A stretch of DNA of 64,000 nt. Origin: Morinoia aosen. Its lineage: Eukaryota; Arthropoda; Malacostraca; Amphipoda; Talitridae. The stretch lies in the NCBI GenBank assembly GCA_030386875.1, contig CM059558.1, positions 186,001 through 250,000 on the forward strand, given 5' to 3'. Under the pieces are notes generated by a model. The model was not told the DNA's origin, searched no databases, and saw only the letters and a list, made by a program, of their open reading frames with translations. The first letter of the stretch is position 1. Every line of letters begins with the position of its first letter. Below, one piece after another: positions 33,661 through 45,935 of this stretch. The translations under genes were made by a program, and so were the position numbers.

Positions 33661-33936
33661 GCCCCGGCGTCACGGCCGCTCCGGGGTCAAGCCCTGGGCG
33701 TGTTCACCACCTTACAGCTTTTGTACGTTGCGACACTGCGTGGAAACTTGACACATTGACAGCGATGAGGTAAACTGATGTTCAGTATTCAGTTCAAATT
33801 TTAATTTAAAAGTTGCGTGAAATTTTATAACTACCAAACATTAATTGGGTTCATTAAATACCTTTTATTTTAAAGAACTGTTAAAAGTTTTCAAAACGAC
33901 TCATCGATGGGTCGTTTTGCATTAGAATAAACTTAA

Positions 33937-34201
33937 CACTTTGACTAAGGAGTGAGATAAATGTGTACCACTAGGTAAATTGGTCATATATGCACCAATA
34001 TAAATAAATAACATTTCAAATCATTTTCGCTAACTCTTTTAGAAAGAATTTTATTATACGAGGAAAATATGAGCACTTATATTTCGTACATTTCTTACAA
34101 AAGGAAGGAAACTTATTCGAGCAGGTAAATCTATTTTCCCTGTCATTTCTTTACAACCTAACCAAATCAACTTTACGATTCTCGCAATCGTAGTCAGCGT
34201 G
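33937..34201. mobile_element. TTAA-type MITE (piggyBac-like), copy A
   Basis: A 265-bp segment flanked by TTAA on both sides (33933-33936 and 34202-34205), with inverted ends CACTTTGACT and CACGCTGACT. TTAA duplication is diagnostic of piggyBac-type transposition. No coding capacity. Copies B and C share the CACTTTGACTGC end. Confidence 0.75.
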
Positions 34202-34277
34202 TTAAGCACGACCCACCAGTGGGTCGCTAACACTTTGACTGCAACTACTAAATACTAACACTTTGACTGCAACTACG

Positions 34278-35910
34278 CAACTACTTCGCGTGCGTAGTTC
34301 CGTTGTACAAGGGGAAAGGTGACAGGTATGAGTGCAGTAATTCTAGGGGTATAAGTCTACTGAGTGTTGTTGGGAAGCTGTATGGAAGAGTGTTAATTGG
34401 AAAGTGAGAGTGTTGACGGATCGTGTGCTTGCTGAAGAACAGTGTGGTTTTAGGTGTGGTAGAGGTTGTGTGGATCAAATGTTTGCTGTGAGGCAGGTGA
34501 ATGAAAAATACTTATTAAAAGGAAAGGATGTATATTGGGCATTTGTCGATCTAGAGAAGGCGTATGACAGAGGGGATCGCGAGGCTCTATGGCAAGTGGT
34601 AAGTTTGTATGGAGTAGGTGGGAGACTGTTGAATGCGATCAAGAGTTTCTACATTGATAGCAGAGCATGTGTGAGAGTAGGGAATGAGGTGAGTGAATGG
34701 TTCCCAGTTGTGACAGGTGTGAGACAGGGATGTGTGATGTCGCCGTGGTGGTTTAATTTGTTTATGGATGGTGTGGTGAGAGAAGTGAATGCCAGAGTGT
34801 TGGGAAAAGGGGCGCAGTTGGTGGGACGAAATGGTATGTATTGGGAAGTATGTCAGCTGTTGTTTGCAGATGATACAGCGCTTGTGGCTGATTCAGAGGA
34901 AAAACTGAGGAGACTGGTTGCAGAGTTTGGTAGAGTGTGCGAAAGGCGGAAATTGAGGGTAAATGTGAATAAAAGTAAGGTGATGAGATGTTCAAGAGGT
35001 GGAGTGTTTGGAACTTTGGATGTGAGGTTAAATGGGGAAGTTTTAGAGGAGGTAGAGCATTTTAGGTACCTCGGGTCGGATGTGACTGTTAAGGATAGTA
35101 TGGAAGTAGAAGTGAAGCATCGAGTGAGTGAAGGTTGTAAGACATTGGGTGCAATGAGGAAAGTTTTTGAATGCAGGAGTTTGAGTATGAATGCTAAGAG
35201 GGGACTGTATGAAAGTTTGATTGTGCCAGTTTTGTTGTATGGAGCAGAGTCCTGGGGGTTGAGAGCAGCTGAGAGGAGGAAGTTGGATGTGTTTGAGATG
35301 AAGTGTTTGAGGAGCATGTATGGAGTAACTAGAAGAGATTTGATCAGGAATGAGTTGGTTAGGGGGCAGACGGGTGTTATTAAAAAGTTGAGCAGGCGAG
35401 TGGATGAAAGAGTGCTTGGATGGTTTGGGCATGTTGAAAGAATGAATGTAGAACGGATGGGGAAAAAGATATATATGTCGGAAGTGCGTGGTCTTCGAGC
35501 GCGAGGTAGACCACAGATGAGTTGGATGGATGGGGTGCGACGTGCTTTGTATGAGAGGGGTCTGACTGTGGACGTGGCGAGAGGGATGGCTGCGGATAGA
35601 AGTGAGTGGGGGCAGTGTATAAGGAGGTAATTTTATTTTTGACGCGTTACTGGAAGCTGCCCGCGTGTGATGGGGTTGACCTGTCATGTGCGGGGGGAGA
35701 GGCTGCACTCAATGAAGCGGTCGGGGTAAACCCTCGGCTGTCGGGCCTGACTGTGGAAGGTGGTTGTGCTGGGCTGCTGCTGATCCTGGCAGTTGAGGTG
35801 CGGCCAGTGCTACCTCTCTCGCCTCCTAGTGACTAAGTGTGGTGATTGTGGCCTGCTGTCGGCTACCCTCCCATAGGGAGGATAAGCCCGGTATATGTAT
35901 GTATGTATGT
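34278..35910 (+). mobile_element. RTE-like non-LTR retrotransposon, 5'-truncated
   Basis: Begins inside the RT fingers region and ends after a GC-rich 3' untranslated region (35631-35892) with a short ATGT repeat tail (35893-35910), the simple-repeat ending usual for RTE elements. It sits inside MITE copy B. The 5' truncation is typical of incomplete target-primed insertion. Confidence 0.8.
34288..35630 (+). pseudogene. RTE-like reverse transcriptase, truncated, one frameshift
   Basis: The frame starts upstream of 34404 with VPLYKGKGDRYECSNSRGI and shifts by one base near 34402. It is then open for 408 codons. Counting from the ATG at 34404, motif A is WAFVDLEKAYDR (D at 49), motif B is GVRQGCVMSPWW (about 105-116) and the catalytic box is FADD (154-157). 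The C-terminal part has GWFGHVERM and GRPQMSW, common at the end of RTE-type proteins. All visible RT catalytic residues are kept, but the endonuclease is absent because of 5' truncation. Confidence 0.85.
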
Positions 35911-36639
35911 ACTAAATATTAGTTCAATGCTAAAGTCAAATTTAAAGGTAAGTGTAGTAAATTATTTTGAAAATGCCAAACATGAAGTGGGTCGTGCCTT
36001 CATTTAGCTTTTATTGAGTATTTATGAAAATTGAGTTTGCGACTACTGGTCGGTCAGCAGCATTATGAAAATTACCTCCGTGTACCACCGGTGGCGCACG
36101 TCGCAGTCAAAGTGTAAAATAGTGCGTCCATCTTTCTACTTGGGAATACCTTTGTTGCGGCTAGAGAGGCCTAAACTAACTAAAGGCTCCAGATATAAGT
36201 TTTCTAAAGAATTGTGTACGAATAAATACTTGTTAGTGCAAAGTCCAGTAGACTAAAATAGTTTGTGCTGGTGGAAGTGTTCCTAGTTCAAAAAAAAGTT
36301 GGTAAACTCACAAGACTCTCGAAGTCACTTGCAGGAACCAGGGGATCATTAATGTCGAAGTTAGACTTCATTTCGACACTCTGTATTATGAAAAAATTCA
36401 AAGACTAAATTGATAAGCTTGTTCGCTCACCCAGGCCACTAATGGCCCGCATCTCCTAAGTTGTTTCGATGCGAAGTGGATCGACCAATTCAGCTTCGTC
36501 CTTATTCAGTAAGCATCTGATACTCGTTTTTGGACACTGCGCCGCAACTCCATTTTTTACCGAATGTATACTAACATCCGAACGGTATGTTTCCTACTGG
36601 GTTAGCATTTTTGAGAACAAAGCTCTATGACGCGAGGCC

Positions 36640-36975
36640 CCTCAACAACTATTGTATCTATGGGAATTGACGCTCCCAGGAGGAAAATGTGGGGGACCGA
36701 GCTGAGAGATAGGTAGGCCTTATTTATGTTGTAATAAAGTGTTTTTGTTATGTTAAGGACAACCTTATTTCGGTTCACAGCTGTCCTGTTTTTCAGCCCC
36801 TACTACTTTTTTCTTCAACTTTTACCTCGTTTCATGAACTTCTTTCTCAACTTACTGTTTCCATGACTCCTCTGTATAGATTCCGCATTCCCTTATCTCA
36901 ATATTAAAAAGTGCCTTCCTCTCTTCGATACGCTTTTTTTGTAGAGGTTAGGGAGGCTTAAACTAACTTATAATC
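36640..36975 (+). repeat. Dispersed repeat family R, copy
   Basis: Aligns with 33300-33660 (see there) and ends at AGGGAGGCTTAAACTAACTT just before MITE copy C. A short third match lies at 36110-36190. Confidence 0.7.
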
Positions 36976-36979
36976 TTAA

Positions 36980-37200
36980 CACTTTCACTGCGACTACTAA
37001 ATATTAGGTTCAACACCAAACTTGAATTTAAAGTCAATTGTAGTAAACTATATTGAAAATAACAAACATGAACTGGATAATGCCTTTATTTAACTTTGAT
37101 TAAGTATTTATGAAAATTGAAAATGCGATTACTGGTCGATCAGCAGCATTATGAAAATTGCCTCCGTGTACCCCCGGTCGCGCACGTCGTAGTCAAATTG
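36980..37200. mobile_element. TTAA-type MITE, copy C (uninterrupted)
   Basis: 221 bp with inverted ends CACTTTCACTGCGACTAC and CAATTTGACTACGACG. It is flanked by TTAA at 36976-36979 and TTAT at 37201-37204 (one base decayed). It aligns along its whole length with the two halves of copy B. Confidence 0.78.
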
Positions 37201-37204
37201 TTAT

Positions 37205-39290
37205 TCTATGACACGAGGCTGTCTTATGAATATTGATGGATAGACGGCAGCTGTTATGTTTTAATTTAAAACCGTGTGTGTTACGGAAGCTTTAGGTCAA
37301 AATTCACAGCAATTCAAAGCAAGCTGAAGTTTTTAGCGATAAATTCTTCGGCTGCTTCTACAGCTTATAACACTCCTAAGCAAACTATATAATGTTTGAC
37401 GACAGCCTTCCTTGACGAGTTGTCGGTTTTCTCCGTCATTTTGACGCGGTTCATTTGCGGACTGTCCGTTATTGATGATCTGCATCGGAAGTTCTGGAGT
37501 CTTGGTACTTTGATTACGTGTTGGTACATATTGGGTTCCACAAAGTAAATTGTTCATTCACATACCGGAATATGAAAATAAGATTTCGACTTTTTTGCTA
37601 CCTTGTACGAAATAAATTTTAAAGTATAAGATGACATAATAGTTTAATTTAATTCTTTACGCGTTTCAAAAAGATTATAAATTTATTACATCAGCTCAAT
37701 CGTTTAGACTGGATTAAACGACGAACGGATCCCCCTCTCCACCCTCTCCTCTAGACGCTTGGGCGGCATATGGCGGCTGGCGCCCGTGTTGAAGGCGTGT
37801 TCAGCAGAGACCGCTAGTTCAACTGAGCTGCTCAAGACATGATCAGTGTTAAGTGTGCTCCTCCAGATTTCTATGAACATCATTCAATTCACAGTACTAG
37901 TTGAATAATTAATGAGACAAGATTTTCACTGTCGGTGTTAGAGACATTAATTTCATGCGCTGCTGGTTAAGACGCTGTGAGAGATAAATTATTCATTACT
38001 TTTTGTTGAACTGGAGCTAATTTTGGGGCTGAAGTTTTCCTAATCTGATATTAATAGTACAGTGTTTTCTCTCTTAAGCACACCGTTGTGACGGGAAATG
38101 ATACGACGCTTGAAATCGTTTGAAAATATTATGCAAATTTTTAATTCTTATAGATATGTAAACCTTCCCCTGAAGGGTTCCCAGAAGTGTTGGATTAGAA
38201 ACAAGTGTTGCTTCTAAATTGTGAGTACAAATTAAGTTCTCTTAATAACAAGGCGATGAAAATGATGACTAGTTTAAATTTTTGATTGAAATCAATATTA
38301 ACAACTACTACGTTCAAGGTGAAATAAAAGTTTGTATTTAAGCACAGGAGGGCGCCGCCTACAGTGAACAGAAAAAACTTTAATATTTCAAGAGAATGTG
38401 CGCATGCTTAAGATTATTTTCTACAAATTCGATTAGGGCAGTAGAAGTTCTTTCACAAATATGCATTCATCATTATCATTACATTAATTCATTATGTATC
38501 TGAGTAGTAGTATGATACTTCTAACGCGAGTGGCAAAAGCTCATCTTTAAGGTTATATGACTTGTTCACCAAAAATTTGAAATGTTCGTGTGGCCTTTCA
38601 GAAGAAAATGTGGTGAACTTCTATATTTATTCTCCGTTGTCGACGTTAATAAGACTTTAATTGCGTAATTTTTCAACCTGTGCTGAAAGAACATGATTTC
38701 TTCTAATTCATAATGTTATACCAGACTGGTCATAATCATAATTGCAAATAGTATATATGAAGGTTCGTTTTTCGTCAACAGCTTACTTGGTATTTGAGCT
38801 AGAAGATTTAAAAATATATTCGAAAGCATTTTAAGTCTAAAATACTCATAACAAATCCTTCAGTGCAATTCTTTGCTTGATAAGTTTTGTTTCTTATTTC
38901 TTACTTCGTGAATTACTTCGCTACCTTTTATTTTGAAGGTTTATCAATCTTCATAATATTTTTAGGGCAATGCTGTTTCCTAGGAATTATTCCAGTCCAA
39001 AGTATCATTTGATTATTGTCGTACGTGAGTGTACCCTGGTAAAACAAATGAAAGCACGTCAGCTGGCACAAACCTTGATCGGGTGCGAGAGAATGATTAA
39101 ATTTGCGTCCCCATGAGCTGTAGTTTTTTTCTATTTACACAAGCATTGTCATCTTGATAACGGTAAAGAAGCATCAAAGGACTAATTTATTTTTCAGTTA
39201 TACTTTCAGTTCAGATTTGATGGGGAGGAAAAGGAACTATTATCAAATTAATTAAAACTCTCAGTTAATTTGGAGTGAAATTGAAAATGA
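37205..39290. other. No gene recognised
   Basis: A minus-strand open frame at 37333-37557 (74 residues, MNNLLCGTQYVPTRNQ...) has no recognisable domain. A GC-richer patch at 37720-37830 could be an old promoter or element end. Otherwise AT-rich and without repeats that I can define. Confidence 0.45.
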
Positions 39291-39299
39291 AGCTGCATT

Positions 39300-41284
39300 T
39301 AAAAAAAGGACAGACCCAATAATTTAGCGAATCCAGATGAAAATACCGGTGAACCTGACTGCAAATATTCACAAAGTTCGAGAGAACAAAGTCTCTTTAA
39401 AGTTCCGTCATTGTCACGCGTGAATGATACGTCTTGTATCGAAAAACTATCTGAAGCTAGAGTTGGAGATTCCACGGAAACCGAAGTGACTTTGCCGAAT
39501 GAAAGTGAAGATGATATTATTGAAAATGAATCAAACGAAATGGACATGCTGTCTTTAAATGATTCGGAAGAGTTATCTGAATTGAGTGAAGTTGAAAATG
39601 CGAATGCACCTGTGAGCGAAGGCACCATTAAAGACGATTTAAGACAACGAGTCATTAGGAATAATCATTCCTACCAATCTATCAATGAATTACTGTCCAT
39701 AATAAAAAAAACATCACCCGGACGACAACCTAACTCAAGATGCTCGAACGCTGTTCCGAATTAAATGCAGTCACAATATCGTAGCTTGCGCAGAAGGAAA
39801 GTTTGCATACTTTGGTATTTTGAAAGGTACAAATGAGTGTTTCAGTTCTAACTATAAGCTGAATTCGGAACAATTGGTTTTTAATTTATCTTTCAACATG
39901 GACGGTGTGCCACTTTTTAAATCAAGTAGCATTGCGTTTTCTCCAATACTGTGTTCCGTTGAAAACTTCGGAGACGGAAATCCATTTGTTGTGGCAATAT
40001 ATTGTGGACATGGTAAGCCTGATCTCAATTTATATATAAAAGATTTAATCGAATCGATGAATGAAAAAAATTGTCCAGCGATGGAATAACGATTGGTACT
40101 ACAACTTATGCAGTTAAATTACACAACTTCATTTGTGGTGCACCTGCTCGTGCATTTCTAAAACAATGTAAAAGCCATGGGGGTTACTTTGTATGCGAGA
40201 AATGTACTGTAAAAGGTGTTTTCAAGAATAAAGCGATATCTTATGAGAACTTAAACTCAGAGTTGCGCACAGACGAATCTTTTAAAAATAGGACTCAAAC
40301 TGAACATCATGTTCGTGATTCCCCGTTAGAAAATCTAGCTGTTGGATTGGTAACAAAATTTACCTGTGACCCTATGCATCTACTTTATCTTGGATTTATG
40401 AGGAAGCTTATGCATCTATGGTATCATGTTCGCCCGTACAAAATGACTCCTCACAGTGAAACTAGCCTAAATCAATCACTGGAAGAAGTATCGAAGTGGA
40501 CTCCGATCGAGTTCACAAGGAGACCAAGAAGCTTGAAAGAATTAGAGAGATTCAAGGCAGTTAAGTTCCGTACATTCTTTTATACATAGGACCTGCATGC
40601 TTATCAGATATAATCAATGAAGAAATGTATAACCACTTTTTAATTCTCTCGGTATCAGTTAGAATTCTTAGCGACCCAAAGCTTCAAGATAGTGAAAATT
40701 TAGACTATGCCAACAAATTGCTTGAACAGTTTGTTAATAGATATTCAACCCTATACGATCTTTGCAACGTATCTTATAATGTCTATAGCCTAATTCATAT
40801 AACTTCTGACGTTAAATTGAACGGGCCTCTTGATGCATTTAGTGCATTCAAGTTTGAAAATGTGTTGGGTATGTTGAAAAGAAGAATTCGTTCTGGAAAA
40901 ATGCCATAAGAGCAAGCTTGCAATCGCGTTTCAGAAATGAACTGTTTCAAATCTTGCAAAAATAATGCACCAAAGGTGAAAAAGTCGTTAACAAAACTGC
41001 AGTTACCCAATGGGACAGTTATACCGAGTAAAAGGAAGGACTCGTGTTGTTTGCTCAAAAATTGTGAAATTATTTTCGTGATGCAAATTACAAATCAATG
41101 TGTCGTAGCAAATCTTTTCCGTAAAAAATCCAGATTATTTAGATATCCCTGTGATTCATCCATATTGAAAATTCATAAAGTTAGATTGGATTTAAAGAAA
41201 ATGACAATAAGTGTGAATGATATTGATCTGAAATGTTGCATATTTCCTAGAAAACAGGGCTACGCTGTATTTCCTATGATTTGA
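39300..41284 (+). pseudogene. Tnp2-like (CACTA/EnSpm-type) transposase, broken
   Basis: The reading frame is in at least five pieces (39300-39764, about 39725-40089, 40071-40590, 40590-40909, 40937-41284). It starts with an acidic, serine-rich N-terminus. Conserved blocks follow: FNMDGVPLFKSS (near 39895), CKSHGGYFVCEKC (a C-x2-C cluster, about 40170-40205), FTCDPMHLLYLGFMRKLMHLW (about 40360-40420) and RPRSLKELERFKAVKFRTF. Next is the stretch ending FKFENVLGMLKRRIRSG (about 40850-40895). This order is what I know from Tnp2-like transposases of animal CACTA-type elements; the assignment is from memory of the family. Frameshifts near 39730, 40075, 40590 and 40910 make it inactive. Confidence 0.65.
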
Positions 41285-41320
41285 AAACTTAAATGTCCTT
41301 GTATTTTCTAGTCAGATGAA

Positions 41321-42760
41321 ATGTTTTCTGTCGTTATCTTCGAAGATACCAATGAGGTTGAAATTGTTCCTTCATCATGGTGCGAATATTCGGGGAACAA
41401 GTTTTTTGTTAATTGGCCTTCAGGAGTGTCCATGCAAAAAACGTCTGTGATGATAAAAAAGTGCGTGAAGCCTGAATGGCGAAATTGGAGTCCCTATCAC
41501 TGCATCTTGAAAGGCACTGCAACAACGTACGAAGCGGCCGTAGCTAAGCGACATGAAGCTGAGTTCATTACGGAAACGTAAAGTTGCAGTAGCCCTGAAG
41601 TGACGAAGCGGAAAGCTTCACCGAGAAAATCGGTTGATTTGCGCTGTCCTTCGACTCCTCCTCCTCCTAAGAAACTCCATGTTGGTAGCGCACTGCTTCA
41701 ACTTCTCCTCTCTCAACCTCCAGGGCTATTTAGGCTTCTGGTTGTAAGTAGATATCGATAGGAATAATTTTTTTTGTTCACTAGTGAAAACAATTTTAAA
41801 CTATGAAGTAACTGCTGTAATGACGCCATTTTCGTTGTTGCATACTAAATAGTTTTTCATGTCTTTAGTTTTTCTTATTTTGACTTAGTTGGAACTTTCA
41901 GTATTTTATATAATTAGACCTGCAGTAAAATCATTCATTCCTTATCAGCTTCCGAAGTACATAAGAGTGACTGGAAAAAACAATTTGAGAAACAAGGTGA
42001 AGAAATTTTAAGCAAATTAAATATTATTGTTGTAGCACAGCAAAAGCTCTTCAAGGAAATTGCTGGTGTGAAAGACGATTTGAAAACGGTAAAAAAATAT
42101 ACAAAGCCACTCCAAAATGAACAAGCGACAATATTTCCGACTATTTTACCAGAACTGCCTATCAAAAGCCTTGATGAATTGGATAAATAGAAAAAACGCT
42201 CGAAAATGAGAAGAAACTTGTTCAAGTAACTAAGGAACTTTCTCTAATTGGAGAGTCAAAAAGCTCAAGCGTTGTGTTCAACATCATGAACTCATTATTG
42301 GCAAAAGATGTCGCTAATAAATTCAGTCTTCTTGGGAATAAACAGAAACGGCCATTCAAAAGTTTAAAAATCTACGATTGTGTAATAGGTAAGTTTTTTA
42401 TGTCATTTAAAACAGTCTGCCATCTGACATACACAGATATATTATAAAACAATATATTTAACCTTATTTATGTCTATATATAGACTAGAAAAATGGAGTG
42501 TATTAATCGAGTAACATATTGTTTATATTCAATACGTATGCGCGATGATGGAATGGCTTTTGTTTCTAACGATAGAAGCAGCAAAGAAGTTACCACACTG
42601 TAAAGAGCTCTCTCTACACGACCTCAACAAGTTCCTGTCTGTCAGCCTCAACAACGCAAAAGATAGGATCAGAGGAAGGGCTGATCGAACGAATCCCGCT
42701 GAGGAGTCAACAGAGCAAGCATTTGATTTAAAAAGTTCAAAGCAGCTCGACGAGAAGTAA
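41321..42760 (+). pseudogene. DUF4806-type protein with introns, degraded
   Basis: Exon 1 (41321-41743) starts MFSVVIFEDTNEVEIVPSSW and contains the tryptophan-rich EWRNWSPYHCILKGTATTYEAA segment, interrupted by TAA at 41579-41581. A plausible intron runs 41744-41948 (GTAAGT ... TTATCAG). Exon 2 carries the DUF4806-like block (FPTILPELPIKSLDELDK, then a one-base frameshift near 42190, then VFNIMNSLLAKDVANKFSLL). A second donor, GTAAGT, follows at about 42389, and the last exon is 42545-42760. Such proteins are often found beside Tnp2-like genes in animal transposons, so it may be the second gene of the same element. Its function is unknown. Confidence 0.62.
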
Positions 42761-42779
42761 CTAACATTTTATCATGAAA

Positions 42780-44185
42780 ATGGATGAGGTTTGTTGGTAG
42801 CATTTATTTTGTCAATGTTTTGTCGTTATACAATAGAAATATACCGTGAAGAACAAATTCACACCATAAAATGCATAAACATGTATAAATAACTATTATA
42901 TATGAATTATAATATTGTAAGTGAATTGTCATGAAATGTTAATGCATTTGGAGGTCAAATTCATTCTTCATAGTACATTTATGTAAACTCATGATGTTTC
43001 GAATTTAAATATTAGACTTAGCGCTGCCATTTCATTAAAGGAATTTACTTTGCTAATTACATATGCTAAGAAAAATGAAGAATGAACGATTCAGTTGAAA
43101 TGTTTTTTCGAGTCTGAATGCTGAGGTTTGCACTGCGATTTAATTATAGGAATTTGGCTTACTTTGAAAAATAGCTAAAATATCATAACTGGATTAATAA
43201 TCTAGTAGCATGATTTATGAATTAGAATATTTAAGTTCGCTGTGACTGTATTAGTGGAATTTCGTAAGTTTTCTAAAAATTGTTGCGGAATTAAAAATAA
43301 AGCATAAATGACTTTTTGACAGCACGTTTTTTCATTCCAAATTAATGTTGCGGTTATCTACTCCGTAAAAAGTTGATGAATGTGCTTCTACCGCGTATAC
43401 ATTTATAGCGTGGTATATAAGTTATGCCATGGAGGGTTCATAGTTTTCATTCTTCTTTCGGGGCCTTAATCTAGAAGAATTCCATTTTTTTAATTTCATA
43501 TATTATAAAGTAAAAAGTGCAAATATAAGTGAAAATGATTGAACAAAAGACTATACGTTGTATTTTAAGCTTCTAACGTAAATTCTACGTTCTAGAAAAA
43601 ATATTGCGATTCGTAAATTGCTCCGAGTTCGTCCGTTGAATAGTTTCATTCACAATGTACGCATGCCTCTTTAAATAACAGCTTTGTGAAATAAATGTGA
43701 GTACAATATACTCGTGTATATGTCACTAAAACGCTACAACGAGTGGTGAAGGCTGCCATGAAACCCTATGAATACTGAGATGCCATTACTCTTCTCACTG
43801 AATACGATACCGGTTGATAAATAACTACTAAACAAATCGCGAAGCATTTGCGATCAGTTTGCATAATATGACTATATATGTAGGGTATCCAGGTTTAGTG
43901 CAGATGAGAATGGAATTTTGGAGGGACGTGTTCTATATTTTCTCAACAGGTCATCTGCTACAAGACGTGGCAATACAACGGCACCGTCACACCGGAGTGA
44001 CCAACCAACTTTGATAACCACATGGAAACAATGTATAATACACATCGGCAGAATTCATTGTAAATCTGCTTTATTTATAGATGGAACCCATGCGTGATTA
44101 CCACGCACGTAGATCCTAGCTGGCAGAAGCGAGGGATAGCCACAAGGCATATAGTTTCCATGTAGGACCCACATCCTCTACACGT
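42780..44185. other. No gene recognised
   Basis: AT-rich sequence between the DUF4806-type relic and the hAT. No frame, tandem repeat or paired termini were identified. Confidence 0.45.
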
Positions 44186-44447
44186 GTCATAACTAGAGAC
44201 CGGACGTTTAAGCGCTATCAAATATGACGAAACAGCTCGAAAAAATAGCCTTTATAGCACTAAAGAATAAGCGCTAATAAAGCAGTTTCATGACTTTATT
44301 GATAAATGCTTATAGCATGATATGATAAATCAGACCAAAAGACACAAAAGCATTTATTAAACAAGAACAATATAACACAAAAATACAACAATATGAACGA
44401 ACAATCGCAAGAAAGAACAATTAAACACTACCATTTGTTTCTTACAG

Positions 44448-45935
44448 CTATTCAGAAGTTCTATTACAATGAATTATTAGCAACATTTTCAAATTTTCAA
44501 ATGTTAAGTTGTGCCTTTTATCAGAGAGTATATATTTGAAAACAGAAAATGTTCTTTCAACTTCTGTTGATGTGACAGGAGCATATTTGAAAACTGTAAT
44601 TTGTTGAGGGTGCATGGCTATCGAAACTTCACCTGGTTTTCCTTTGAAAATGTCAGCTATTTTAACAAGAGTGTCTAAATTTGGATTGCCATTCACAACC
44701 ATTTCACATTTCGCTCGTACACCATCACCCTTTGTTCCTGAAAGGGATGAAAGTTCTTGTATTACATTTTCAAATAATGAAATAGAATCTACGATGGGCT
44801 TGTTGCGTGCTTCTAGTGAGGTGATTGCTTTCGGTAGATTTCTGAAATGAGTCGCAATACATGCTAAGTTGGTTTTAACGAAGTCTTTTTCAAGTAATTC
44901 TTTAACTATTGTTATTGCTGATGAATCTTCACTGCTAAAACTATTCATTACTTGCACAAGAACGTCAAAATTGTCAGAATAGTAAAATACGGCGGACAAC
45001 CAAGTACCCCATCGCGTTACCACTGGTAGTGGTGGCAACGGAAGGCTCGGAGCAACACTTTTAAGTTTTTGAATTCTGGAGGGAGCTTTGAGGAATATCT
45101 TTTTACCGTTGGCAACTAGCTTGTCAATTTCTGGAAAAATTTCCCTAACGTACTCAGCAACTCGGTGAAGTGCGTGAGCAAGGCACGTGACATGTAACAT
45201 GTGAGGGTAAATCACCTGCAGCGCAGTAGCTGCTTTCTTCATGTAGGCTGCTGCATCTGTAAGCAGCAGCATTACTTATCATATTTTATACCATCCGGCC
45301 ATAGTACTAAAAGGACTGTAGAAAACACTTGGGCTATCGAAGAGCTATTTGCTCTTTCAACTTGTTCTGATGCAAGTAAGTGGATGTTGGATTCTTTGTC
45401 AGCATTTATTGAACCCACAACAACGTTCACAACAAACCTGCCTTTTGCATCAGTGGTTTCATCGATTGATAGCCAGATGTAGTTTTCACCAATATTTTTT
45501 CTAATTTGCTCTATTGTTGCACTGTAACATTTCCCAATATAATTTTTACGCAGCGCTGATTCGTTTGGGACACTTCTTTTAGTGTACGAATTTAAGAAGC
45601 TTCTCATAGAGGGACTTTGTAGTTTCCATAATGGGATTCCGGAGTCCACAAAAGCGTTGCAAAGGTCTTTACAAAACTGGGTCGAAGAACAGTATGGAGT
45701 TATTAAGTTTGATGTTGATGGGGTGGACGAAGATTTTTCAGATAGATTGTTAACAGTTGATGCTTTTTCTATTTCTAATGCATTCACAGTAGCCGTACTT
45801 CTCTGTCGTTCTTTATTTCTTCTATGTTTAGCTGATTTTACATGTTGTTGTACATTAAACTTTTTTGAAAATTGACATCGCATTGGCAAAGCAGGCAAAA
45901 CAGGTTTGTTCCATTTTGTGAGAAATCAGTGCTGC
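44448..45935 (-). pseudogene. hAT transposase with BED-type zinc finger, two one-base lesions
   Basis: The N-terminus has the pattern C-x2-C ... QQHVKSAKH of a BED finger, split by a shift near an A6 run (about 45858-45870). The RNase-H-like core follows with YIWLSIDETTDAKG (first catalytic D) and [14 protein letters not shown] (second). Then come [25 protein letters not shown], and the C-terminal dimerisation block [15 protein letters not shown]...[14 protein letters not shown] ending at 44448. A second frameshift lies at about 45270, where the coding strand reads AAGTAATG and AAGGTAATG would restore frame. No other lesion is evident, so decay is recent. Other members of the family could still be active. 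Confidence 0.88.

Larger units (their letters stand above)
34227..36114. mobile_element. TTAA-type MITE, copy B, interrupted by an RTE element
   Basis: The left end CACTTTGACTGCAACTAC appears twice in tandem (28-bp duplication, 34227-34254 and 34255-34276). The body resumes at 35911 (ACTAAATATTAGTTCAA...) and runs to the right end GTCGCAGTCAAAGTG at 36114. The intact copy C at 36980-37200 shows these two parts are contiguous (...GCGACTACTAAATATTAGG...). The RTE retrotransposon therefore landed inside this MITE after GACTAC. Confidence 0.75.

Noticed and set aside
34853-35708. Minus-strand frames of 154 and 221 residues
   Set aside because: Antisense shadows of the RTE reverse transcriptase.
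37333-37557. 74-residue minus-strand frame
   Set aside because: Composition looks protein-like, but there is no motif, neighbour or splice support.
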